Shown: positions 7,264 to 14,888 of the stretch, in pieces
Position numbering within the stretch: position 1 is the stretch's first letter
Layout: the number at the start of each line of letters is the position of its first letter
Source: Clostridia bacterium
GTDB lineage: Bacteria; Bacillota; Clostridia; Oscillospirales; Acutalibacteraceae
Assembly (NCBI GenBank): GCA_029007095.1
Contig: JAQXHF010000056.1
Coordinates: 1 to 36,472, forward strand
DNA: 36,472 nucleotides
Reading direction: 5' to 3'
Translations under genes and position numbers: made by a program
Notes under the pieces: generated by a model
The model's input: the letters and a program-made list of their open reading frames with translations, nothing else
Told to the model about the DNA's origin: nothing
The model's database searches: none

Positions 7264-8547
7264 TTAACTGTAAATTATCAATTTTCTCGCTTCATCGAGC
7301 GAGGCAAATTCACCGCAGCCGTATAGAGCGGTCAGCGCAGCGCCGTAGGCGGCCTCCTCCTTATAAAGCGGAATTTTTATTTTAGCACCGAAAACCTGAG
7401 CGGCTATTCTTTGAAGAGCGGGATTTTTTCTTATTCCGTTTCCTGAGCATACCGCATAATCGGTTTCTCCGCCGGAATACATATCGTGAAGCTCGTTCGC
7501 AATAGCATAAAGCACGGCTACCGTCATATCTCCGGCAGTAAAATTATCCTGAGAAACATTTGTAAAAGAGCCTCTTACCGACGGATCTGCTCTCGTTCCG
7601 CAGAAGCGCGTGTCAGCTTTCATATCGGTCGAGAGCTTAGCGGCAAGGAGCTTATCCATCTGCGGATAGAGCGAACCGCATTTGTCTCCCGTTGCCATTT
7701 CAACAACCGAGGCAAAAAACCGTTCAAGCATTGCAAACGCTCTTCCGCCGCAGAGAGACGAACCTACTATAAGATATTTGCCGTCGCAGAACGGACGGGT
7801 TTCAATGTTTTCGGCCGAAACAGCCTTGCTTGAAAGATAAGATATCTGAGAGCCTGTGCCGACATTTATCAGCGGCATATCTCCGTCAACCGAGCCGATA
7901 AAGCTTGCCTGATTATCTCCGACCGCACAGATAACCTGCGCGCCCTTATACTCCCCGACGCTCACGAATTTTTCGGACACATCGGGAAGCATACCGTTAT
8001 CAATCGTAAAGCGATTCTTAAAAATATCGAAGCAACCGAAGCTTGCCGCATTTGTAATGTGCATAACCGGCTTTGCAGACGAGCAAAGCCTCATAGCAAA
8101 AAGATCGCCTATGGTGCAGGTATAAACCGCATTCTTCGGCACAAGACCGTTTTCGCGGTTATAGAAATCCGTTACGAGTCCGTAGCCGGCAAAGCTGCCG
8201 AGATGCTGAGCGTAGCTCTCGCCGTCACGGTAGCTGAGGTTGCCCCTCTCGTCCTGCCAGATGTAAAGAGGACTTACCGCATTGCCGTCGGAATCCGTAT
8301 AAACAATGCCGTGCATCTGATTTGAAATGCCGATAGTTTTGACTTCGGCAATATCAAGCAAAGCGTCCAGGATATCGGTCGCCTTGCCGAGTATGACATC
8401 TGCGTCCTGTATCTTTTCCCACGAAAAATCCGACTTTATAAACGAATCGTTATCCGCCGAAAGAGTCTTTTCAATTTCGCCGGTTTCGGAATTCATCAAT
8501 ATTCCGCATATTCCCGTAGTTCCTATATCTATTCCTACTGCGTACAT
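7264..8547 (-). CDS. FGGY-family carbohydrate kinase, sedoheptulokinase-like
   Basis: A 427-residue ATP-dependent sugar kinase of the FGGY family. The N-terminal phosphate-binding segment AVGIDIGTTGICGILM, the segment ISNQMHGIVY, the LYIWQDERG motif, the catalytic VGDNQASFIG region and a second nucleotide-binding block (VCSGNGIRKNPALQRI) are all present. The NQMHG and IWQDERG pattern resembles sedoheptulokinases more than glycerol or xylulose kinases, and the length is close to theirs, but specificity in this family cannot be fixed by eye. It lies 27 bases after the glycyl radical enzyme and just before manA, implying that a sugar or ketose is phosphorylated in the pathway. Mannose itself is normally phosphorylated by other kinase families. 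Confidence 0.85.
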   Translation of the reverse strand: MYAVGIDIGTTGICGILMNSETGEIEKTLSADNDSFIKSDFSWEKIQDADVILGKATDILDALLDIAEVKTIGISNQMHGIVYTDSDGNAVSPLYIWQDERGNLSYRDGESYAQHLGSFAGYGLVTDFYNRENGLVPKNAVYTCTIGDLFAMRLCSSAKPVMHITNAASFGCFDIFKNRFTIDNGMLPDVSEKFVSVGEYKGAQVICAVGDNQASFIGSVDGDMPLINVGTGSQISYLSSKAVSAENIETRPFCDGKYLIVGSSLCGGRAFAMLERFFASVVEMATGDKCGSLYPQMDKLLAAKLSTDMKADTRFCGTRADPSVRGSFTNVSQDNFTAGDMTVAVLYAIANELHDMYSGGETDYAVCSGNGIRKNPALQRIAAQVFGAKIKIPLYKEEAAYGAALTALYGCGEFASLDEARKLIIYS

Positions 8548-8574
8548 ACATTCACCCGTTCAATCAATTCATTT

Positions 8575-10905
8575 TTAACAGCCGAGATTTGACGAGCAGG
8601 GATCAAGACGCGTAATAATATCCTGCTGAATCGCCGGAGAGAGGTCAAGGAAGTTTACAAAGGTTCCGTGAATTCTCATAATGTAAACTCCGCTCGGAGC
8701 ATACTTTTCCGGGTTGGCAAGAACCTTACGCAAAATCTCCGCAGTTGTAACATTTACATAAAGATAGAAAGGTGAAACTCCCTCTTTGAGAGGATTGAAA
8801 AACAGCGGATTTATTATCTTATCCCTGAATTCAAGTCCCTTTTCCTCGTAGGTTTCGGACTTGAAATATTTTGGATCTATTCCGAGATGCGAAGCGTATC
8901 CGCCGTTCATTTTTTCAAACGGAAGCTTCATATTTGACAGCATACGGAATCCGAGTCCGTTCTCTGCGCTGCCGTAAAGAGGATCGACGCCGTAACCGAG
9001 CATATCTCTGGAACTTCTTCCGTCGGGAGTTGCGCCTACCCAGTATCCGTACAGAAGATGAGTTGACGGACTGCTGAAATCGGGGCGGAAGCTGTTGCCG
9101 AGGTAATTTTTCTCGTTTGCAACGATATCCGCAACCTTGTTCGCAACCTCGGCGGCATAATTATCGACCTTTTCGATATTGTTGCCGAATTTATCCGCTC
9201 CGAGCAGGAACTCGTGTAAATCGTCGTAGCCTTTGAAGTCGGCTTTCAGAGCGTCAACGAGCTTATCTGCGTCCTGCGGTCTTTCTTCGAGCAGTTTATC
9301 GACAGCGCTGAAACAGTCGGCAACGACTGCGACTCCGTGAATAAGGCAGCCGCTTCCGTTATATTTGGTTCCCTGCGCCTTTGTGTCACGCATATCTATG
9401 CCGTTGTCAAGTCCGCCCATAAAGCAGGAAAGCAGCGGCACTCTCTGCGTTGAAAGAGCTGTCGAAGCACCGTTAGCCGCCTTTGCCATTTCATCGGCAA
9501 AGAACCGGACATTCTTGTAAAATTCCTCCTGCAAATTTTCAAGCTTGCAGGGTTTAAGGTCTGCTAACTTTTCTCCGGTTATCGTGGAAACTCCACCCGT
9601 GAGAGTCATTTCAAGTATCTTGGGCAAATTGAGCCAGCTGTTTGTTGTGTTGCCGTTATCCTTACCCATTATAAGCGGCTCCTGGCAGCCGGCTATGGAG
9701 ATATCCGGCAAATCGTCGATATCTACACCGTGAGCGCCGAGAACTTCATACAGCGAATCATCGTTAAACATCGACGGAGTAAGCACTCCGGGACTGAAGA
9801 AAAATCTGCCCATCTCCTCATAGAGCTTCTGCGGAGTATTCTTATGCAGTTTAACCGAAAGTATCGGCTGCGGTAAATTCATATCATAGTACGCGTCAAG
9901 CATCGCGTATGTGGTTGGATTTGTAAGGTCGTTGCCGTCCTTGTCGCGTCCGCTTATGATAATATTCTGCGAAATCGCCCAGCTTCTGTCCGCAACATTG
10001 AAAAATACAAGGAAATGCTTGAAAAGTCCTGCCACGGTGTCGCGGTCAAGTCCGTTACGGTACGGCTCAAAAATTCTGTCGGCATTTCCTACCGAGAACG
10101 CAAACGGATTCGGAGTCTGTTCAAGGCACATCATCTGCCAAATCAAAAGGAACGACTGCATTGCCTCATACATATTTTCAGCGCCGTTTTCCGGAACCTT
10201 GCGGAGAGTTTTTACCATAAGTTCAAGCTCGGCTTTGCGCTCTGACGAAGCGGTTTTCATCTGCTCCTGTGCAATGTCTGCGTAGCGGTCAGCAAGAGCT
10301 ATTACACTTTCAAGAGCGATTGCAAAAGCTTTGTAGCCGTTGCCGTCCTTATCCTTAATACTGTCAATCATCGCTCTGAGTCCGTGTTTGAGAGCATAAC
10401 GGTAATCGGGAATGAGATGTCCCGTCACCTGCTCGACAAAGAATATAACCTCTTTGGTATAATTCTCACACTCAGAATACACTTTTGCAAGCTGCTTTGC
10501 ATAGTCGCTGTCACCGAACTCATTTTTTGCCTTTTCAATCCGCTCAGCTGTAAATTCGTCATTCGGCTCAATATCACCGAAAACAGCCGTCGGATCACAG
10601 TAACCGCTGAATCCCTCAACCTTAAAGGACGGATTTATAAGCGCATAGCTTCTCGCGAAGCCATCGTCCTGCGTTCCGGCAAAAATCTGATTTTCGTCAA
10701 TATCGACAGGGACGATATCAACAAGCTCGCGCATAATAAGCGCCTTTTTAACCTCCTCGCTTTCGCCCTCGTATTTCTTTCTGAGTTCAAGCTCGGCTTC
10801 CTTGGCTATAAACCAACCGTCCAGTCTCTTTTTGGCTCGCTCGTGCTTAAACAGAGCCTTCGCCTTAGCGGTAAGCCTTTCCGGAGTATATATAAATTCC
10901 GACAC
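8575..10905 (-). CDS. Glycyl radical enzyme, dehydratase/eliminase type, unknown substrate
   Basis: A 776-residue protein of the pyruvate formate-lyase/glycerol dehydratase superfamily. The active-site loop reads SIAGCQEP: Cys407 (thiyl radical) and Glu409 form the C-x-E pair seen in C-O, C-N and C-S bond-cleaving members, unlike the Cys-Cys of true pyruvate formate-lyase. The glycyl loop reads MRIHGTFVNF, placing the radical glycine at 747; most families have R-V-(S/A)-G-Y, so His-Gly-Thr is unusual. The tail after it ends in CSSNLGC. The start is GTG behind a strong AAGGAGG. The next gene upstream (13 bases) encodes the activase. The operon's kinase, isomerase and mannosidase point to a sugar, anhydrosugar or polyol substrate. 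Published relatives YbiW and PflD open 1,5-anhydrohexitol 6-phosphates, which is one testable analogy, not an assignment. Confidence 0.93.
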   Translation of the reverse strand: MSEFIYTPERLTAKAKALFKHERAKKRLDGWFIAKEAELELRKKYEGESEEVKKALIMRELVDIVPVDIDENQIFAGTQDDGFARSYALINPSFKVEGFSGYCDPTAVFGDIEPNDEFTAERIEKAKNEFGDSDYAKQLAKVYSECENYTKEVIFFVEQVTGHLIPDYRYALKHGLRAMIDSIKDKDGNGYKAFAIALESVIALADRYADIAQEQMKTASSERKAELELMVKTLRKVPENGAENMYEAMQSFLLIWQMMCLEQTPNPFAFSVGNADRIFEPYRNGLDRDTVAGLFKHFLVFFNVADRSWAISQNIIISGRDKDGNDLTNPTTYAMLDAYYDMNLPQPILSVKLHKNTPQKLYEEMGRFFFSPGVLTPSMFNDDSLYEVLGAHGVDIDDLPDISIAGCQEPLIMGKDNGNTTNSWLNLPKILEMTLTGGVSTITGEKLADLKPCKLENLQEEFYKNVRFFADEMAKAANGASTALSTQRVPLLSCFMGGLDNGIDMRDTKAQGTKYNGSGCLIHGVAVVADCFSAVDKLLEERPQDADKLVDALKADFKGYDDLHEFLLGADKFGNNIEKVDNYAAEVANKVADIVANEKNYLGNSFRPDFSSPSTHLLYGYWVGATPDGRSSRDMLGYGVDPLYGSAENGLGFRMLSNMKLPFEKMNGGYASHLGIDPKYFKSETYEEKGLEFRDKIINPLFFNPLKEGVSPFYLYVNVTTAEILRKVLANPEKYAPSGVYIMRIHGTFVNFLDLSPAIQQDIITRLDPCSSNLGC

Positions 10906-10918
10906 AGTAAATTCCTCC

Positions 10919-11620
10919 TTATGTTGCGGTTAATTTTAAACCGTGATTTGTAAATTTATTTTTGAAATCGGCAAGCGTTTCGGGGGTTATAAATCCGTCG
11001 CTGATTTCATATTTTTCTGTCCATTTGTCCTTGCCGAATTCGTGATACGGCAAAAACTCAAAAACCGTATTCGATGTATCCTTATCCGAAAAATACTCGA
11101 CAAATCCGTTGGGATCATCGTTAACGCCTTTTATCAACGGTATGCGTATATGAAGCTGTCGGTGAGAAGCGAAAAAATATTCAAGATTTTTCTTAACCTG
11201 TGCGTTTGAGACTCCCACCCATTTCCTGTGAACCGTATCGTCCCAATGTTTGAAATCCATTATGAGATAATCTATATTTTCGGCAAGCTCGACAAGCCTT
11301 GCGTCTGAACCGTTTGTTTCAATCGCGGTATTGATACCCTTGTCCCTGAGGATTTTCAGCAGCTCGTTAAGCTCCTCGTGCTGCAAGGTACATTCTCCGC
11401 CCGTAAAGGTGACTCCGCCGCCGTCAAAAAACATCATTCGGCTTCTGTATGCTTCGTCTGCAAGCTGAGCGACCGTATAATCCCTTGCATTACCGTTTAT
11501 ATTCATACTTTCCGGATTTGAACACCATTTACAGCGAAAATTGCAACCCTGCGTATGATATACGAGCCGATTACCCGGTCCGTCCTGAGAATAATTGAAT
11601 CCTTTTTGAAGAATTTTCAT
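10919..11620 (-). CDS. Glycyl radical enzyme activating enzyme (radical SAM)
   Basis: A 233-residue radical SAM protein that installs the glycyl radical on the adjacent enzyme. The cluster motif is CNFRCKWC (Cys26, Cys30, Cys33); the SAM-binding TFTGGECTLQ lies at 71-80, ETNG near 117 and IRIPLIKGVND further on. Only about 40 residues separate the cluster from GGE, so the two-cluster ferredoxin insert of the larger dehydratase activases is absent; the build is like pyruvate formate-lyase activase, although the CSNPES sequence after the cluster is typical of the larger ones. An ATG at 11653 lies upstream of the -10 and has no ribosome site; the ATG at 11620 has AAAGGTGA in front. It is the first gene of the five-gene operon. 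Confidence 0.93.
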   Translation of the reverse strand: MKILQKGFNYSQDGPGNRLVYHTQGCNFRCKWCSNPESMNINGNARDYTVAQLADEAYRSRMMFFDGGGVTFTGGECTLQHEELNELLKILRDKGINTAIETNGSDARLVELAENIDYLIMDFKHWDDTVHRKWVGVSNAQVKKNLEYFFASHRQLHIRIPLIKGVNDDPNGFVEYFSDKDTSNTVFEFLPYHEFGKDKWTEKYEISDGFITPETLADFKNKFTNHGLKLTAT

Positions 11621-11635
11621 CAAATCACCTTTGTA

Positions 11636-11664
11636 ATTATACAATTCGTACATTTATTTGTCAA
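11636..11664 (-). promoter_or_regulatory. Consensus promoter of the glycyl radical enzyme operon
   Basis: Minus strand TTGACA (11664-11659), exactly 17 bases, then TATAAT (11641-11636): a full consensus match. The predicted start near 11629 is only about nine bases before the ATG at 11620, so the mRNA would begin almost at its ribosome site. The -10 sits inside a near-palindrome, TTGTATAATTACAA (11644-11631), suggesting repression. Confidence 0.85.
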
Positions 11665-11719
11665 TCTTAATATAAATTTGTATATATGGAATAAATTTGA
11701 ATTTAATTATCAAAACGGC

Positions 11720-11747
11720 TTGACTTTTATGAATACTGTTGTATAAT
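11720..11747 (+). promoter_or_regulatory. Promoter of the arginine operon
   Basis: TTGACT (11720-11725), a 16-base spacer and TATAAT (11742-11747), about 33 bases before the argC ATG. It diverges from the glycyl radical enzyme promoter 56 bases away. Confidence 0.8.
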
Positions 11748-11769
11748 TATACAATATAACTGTATATTG
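11739..11769. promoter_or_regulatory. Probable ArgR-type operator over the argC promoter
   Basis: A perfect 16-base palindrome, TTGTATAATTATACAA (11739-11754), covers the -10. It overlaps a second inverted repeat, CAATATA/TATATTG (11752-11769). The first resembles an ARG box with TGTAT in place of TGAAT. Centre-to-centre spacing is 14 bases rather than the usual ~21, so binding by ArgR is likely but not certain. Confidence 0.6.
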
Positions 11770-11779
11770 AGGCGAAATT

Positions 11780-12721
11780 ATGAAAAATATCTTTATAGAC
11801 GGAAATGCAGGAACAACAGGACTGCGTATAAACGAAAGACTTAAAGACAGAAACGATATAAAGCTGCTGACTCTGCCTGACGAAAAAAGAAAAGATCCGC
11901 AGGCAAGAAAAGAAATGCTCAACTCGTGCGACATTGCATTTTTATGTCTGCCCGACGACGCCGCAAGAGAATCGGTCAGCCTTATCGAAAATCCGTCCGT
12001 GCGTGTTCTCGACACTTCGACAGCTCACAGAACAAACCCCGATTGGGCATACGGCTTCCCGGAGCTTTCCGCGGCGCACAGGGAAAAAATACTTAATTCA
12101 AACCGAATTGCCGTTCCGGGCTGTCACGCAAGCGGATTCATAGCTCTCGTCTATCCTCTTATAGAGAGCGGTATTATATCGCCCGACGCACTTCTGACCT
12201 GCCATTCCCTGACAGGATACAGCGGCGGCGGCAAAAAAATGATTGCCGAATATGAAAGCGATGAAAGAAGCGAAATTTACGATTCGCCGCGGCAGTACGG
12301 ACTCTCTCAACAGCACAAGCATCTCAAAGAAATGAAAGCTGTTACAGGAATAAATAATCCACCGGCATTCTGTCCGATAGTGGCGGATTATTACAGCGGT
12401 ATGCTCGTAACCGTACCGATTTTTTCACAATATCTGCAAAACGGTGCGGGAATTGACGATATTCGCAAAATTTATTTTGACAAATACAACGGTAATATAG
12501 TAAAATATAAAGTCGGTCCGAACGAAAACGGTTTCATCTGTTCCAACAAGCTCTCTTTCAACGACACTATGGAAATTTATGTCGAGGGCAACTGCGACAG
12601 GATTCTGCTTATGGCGAGATATGATAATCTCGGAAAGGGCGCTTCCGGAGCAGCTATTCAAAATCTCAACCTGATTATGGGAGTTGAGGAAACAACGGGA
12701 CTTGTTACCGAATTAAAGTAA
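11780..12721 (+). CDS. argC: N-acetyl-gamma-glutamyl-phosphate reductase, short type
   Basis: The third step of arginine synthesis: NADPH-dependent reduction of N-acetylglutamyl phosphate to the semialdehyde. The 313-residue length and the opening KNIFIDGNAGTTGLRI fit the short ArgC subfamily (TIGR01851 type) rather than the ~345-residue form. The catalytic cysteine is in VPGCHASG (Cys115), and SLTGYSGGGKKM follows near 145. The ribosome site is GAGGCGAAATTA, close to the ATG. It leads the argC-J-B-D operon, with argJ beginning 17 bases after its stop. Confidence 0.94.
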   Translation: MKNIFIDGNAGTTGLRINERLKDRNDIKLLTLPDEKRKDPQARKEMLNSCDIAFLCLPDDAARESVSLIENPSVRVLDTSTAHRTNPDWAYGFPELSAAHREKILNSNRIAVPGCHASGFIALVYPLIESGIISPDALLTCHSLTGYSGGGKKMIAEYESDERSEIYDSPRQYGLSQQHKHLKEMKAVTGINNPPAFCPIVADYYSGMLVTVPIFSQYLQNGAGIDDIRKIYFDKYNGNIVKYKVGPNENGFICSNKLSFNDTMEIYVEGNCDRILLMARYDNLGKGASGAAIQNLNLIMGVEETTGLVTELK

Positions 12722-12738
12722 TAACAGAGGTGTAATAA

Positions 12739-13950
12739 ATGCAGGAGATTCAGGGCGGTGTATGCGCCGCTGAGGGCTTTACAGCCAACGGAATACATTG
12801 CGGAATAAGAAAGAATAAAACGAAGCGAGACCTTTCGCTTATTATGAGCGAAAAGAGAGCGGCTGCGGCGGCGGTTTATACTAAAAACCTCGTCAAAGGC
12901 GCTCCGCTGGCCGTAACAAAGGCTCACCTTGCCGACGGTTACGCTCAGGCTGTAATATGCAACAGCGGCAATGCCAACACCTGCAACGCAGACGGCGAAC
13001 AGGTTGCCGAGGAGATGTCGTCTCTCGTTGCAAAAGCAACGGGTATTTCTCAAAACGATGTTGTAGTAGCTTCAACCGGAGTTATCGGTCAGCCGCTCGA
13101 CATTACTCCGATAGCCGACGGAATTCAGGAGCTTGCCGCAGGTTTAGGCGACAACAGCGAGCTTGCCGCAGAGGGAATTATGACGACGGATACCGTTAAG
13201 AAAGAGATTGCTGTTAGTTTTGAGATAGGCGGCAAAACCTGTAAGATAGGCGGTATTGCAAAGGGCAGCGGTATGATCCACCCGAATATGGCAACGATGC
13301 TCGTTTTTATCACTACCGACGCGGCAATCGAGCCTGCGCTGCTTCAAAAAGCTCTCAGCAACGATATAAAAGACACTTTCAATATGGTGAGCGTTGACGG
13401 CGACACTTCTACTAACGATATGGTTTCCGTACTTGCGAACGGTATGGCGGGTAATCCCGTTATAGCCGAGGAAAATGACGACTACAAAACCTTCTGCGAA
13501 GCTCTTAACAAAGTTACGGTTTATCTTTGCAGAAAAATTGCAGGCGACGGCGAGGGCGCTACTAAGCTTCTCGAATGTAAAGTGACAGGCGGTAAAGATA
13601 ACGAAACATCAAAAATCATTGCTAAATCAGTCATTTGCTCGTCTTTGCTCAAAGCGGCTATGTTCGGCGCCGACGCGAACTGGGGCAGAGTTCTCTGTGC
13701 CATAGGTTACAGCGGCGCAGATGTCAATGTAAACAAAATTGATGTCAGCTTCATATCGTCAAAGGGCAGAATAGATGTCTGCGTAGACGGTGCGGGAATT
13801 CCTTTTTCTGAGGAAAAAGCCAAGGAAATTCTGCTTGAAAACGAAATTCAGATACTTGTCGACCTCAAAAGCGGCGACTGCGAAGCTACCGCATGGGGTT
13901 GTGACCTAACCTACGATTATGTCAAGATAAACGGCGATTACAGAACATAA
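12739..13950 (+). CDS. argJ: Bifunctional ornithine acetyltransferase / N-acetylglutamate synthase
   Basis: ArgJ (403 residues) recycles the acetyl group from N-acetylornithine to glutamate and, in bifunctional forms, can also use acetyl-CoA. It is made as a precursor that self-cleaves before a conserved threonine; here the site is KGSGMIHPNMATML, with the cleavage threonine at 186 as catalytic nucleophile. Other features are CNSGNANTCN near 74-83, ASTGVIGQ and the C-terminal GCDLTYDYVKINGDYRT, ending in the family's usual threonine. AGAGGTG precedes the start. Its presence implies the cyclic acetyl pathway, consistent with the type of ArgB beside it. Confidence 0.96.
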   Translation: MQEIQGGVCAAEGFTANGIHCGIRKNKTKRDLSLIMSEKRAAAAAVYTKNLVKGAPLAVTKAHLADGYAQAVICNSGNANTCNADGEQVAEEMSSLVAKATGISQNDVVVASTGVIGQPLDITPIADGIQELAAGLGDNSELAAEGIMTTDTVKKEIAVSFEIGGKTCKIGGIAKGSGMIHPNMATMLVFITTDAAIEPALLQKALSNDIKDTFNMVSVDGDTSTNDMVSVLANGMAGNPVIAEENDDYKTFCEALNKVTVYLCRKIAGDGEGATKLLECKVTGGKDNETSKIIAKSVICSSLLKAAMFGADANWGRVLCAIGYSGADVNVNKIDVSFISSKGRIDVCVDGAGIPFSEEKAKEILLENEIQILVDLKSGDCEATAWGCDLTYDYVKINGDYRT

Positions 13951-13993
13951 ATTTAAAATCCGTTTAAAATATCAGTCCTCGGAGGCAGGGAAA

Positions 13994-14884
13994 ATGCAAA
14001 TTTCAAATTCAGACAGGGCGCATGTGTTAACCCACGCTCTGCCGTATATTCAAAAATACAATAATAAAATTCTCGTTGTCAAGTACGGCGGTAACGCTAT
14101 GGTTAACGATGAGCTTAAAAAATATGTTATGAGCGATATAATTCTGCTCTCGCTTATCGGCATCAAGGTTGTCCTCGTTCACGGCGGCGGCCCCGAAATA
14201 ACCGATATGCTCTCAAAGGTCGGTAAAAAAAGTGAATTTGTCAACGGCTTGCGCGTAACCGATAAGGAAACCGCGGATATAGTTCAGATGGTTCTTGCAG
14301 GCAAGGTCAACAAAGGTCTTGTTAACCTCATTCAGTCAATGGGCGGCAAGGCAATCGGTCTGAGCGGCGCGGACGGTCATATGATAGAAGCCAAAATGCG
14401 TGATCCTCAGCTCGGTTATGTCGGAGAAATCACTAAAATTGATGTTCAGCCGATACGCGATATGCTTGAAAAAGGCTATATCCCCGTTGTGTCTACCGTA
14501 GGCTGTGACAACGACGGAAATGTTTATAATATAAACGCGGATACTGTTGCGGCAGGAATTGCCGGCGGACTTAAAGCCGAAAGCCTTATTTCAATGACAG
14601 ATATTGCCGGAATTCTCCGCGACAAGGACGATCCTAATTCGCTGATTTCCCGTATCTATATTGAGGACGCACCCAAGCTTGAAGCAGCGGGAATTATATC
14701 CGGCGGAATGATTCCCAAGGTTCAGTGCTGCGTTGACGCTATAAATATGGGCGTTCGCAAGGTTTTTGTTATAGACGGAAGAGTCCCTCATTCTATAATA
14801 ATAGAAGTTCTTACAGACGAAGGTATAGGAACTATGTTTGTAAACGGTGAAGAATACAAGAAAAGACATCCCGAAGCGAGGTAA
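13994..14884 (+). CDS. argB: Acetylglutamate kinase
   Basis: Phosphorylates N-acetylglutamate with ATP (296 residues, amino acid kinase fold). KYGGNAM near 31-37 and HGGGPEI near 62 bind the phosphates, and GADGHMIEAK and NINADTVAAGIA are family blocks. The N-terminal helix RAHVLTHALPYIQKYNNK is the extra helix of the hexameric, arginine-inhibited class, so feedback inhibition by arginine is expected. A GGAGG at about 13981-13985 gives the start. It is 43 bases after argJ and four bases before argD. Confidence 0.96.
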   Translation: MQISNSDRAHVLTHALPYIQKYNNKILVVKYGGNAMVNDELKKYVMSDIILLSLIGIKVVLVHGGGPEITDMLSKVGKKSEFVNGLRVTDKETADIVQMVLAGKVNKGLVNLIQSMGGKAIGLSGADGHMIEAKMRDPQLGYVGEITKIDVQPIRDMLEKGYIPVVSTVGCDNDGNVYNINADTVAAGIAGGLKAESLISMTDIAGILRDKDDPNSLISRIYIEDAPKLEAAGIISGGMIPKVQCCVDAINMGVRKVFVIDGRVPHSIIIEVLTDEGIGTMFVNGEEYKKRHPEAR

Positions 14885-14888
14885 AAAA

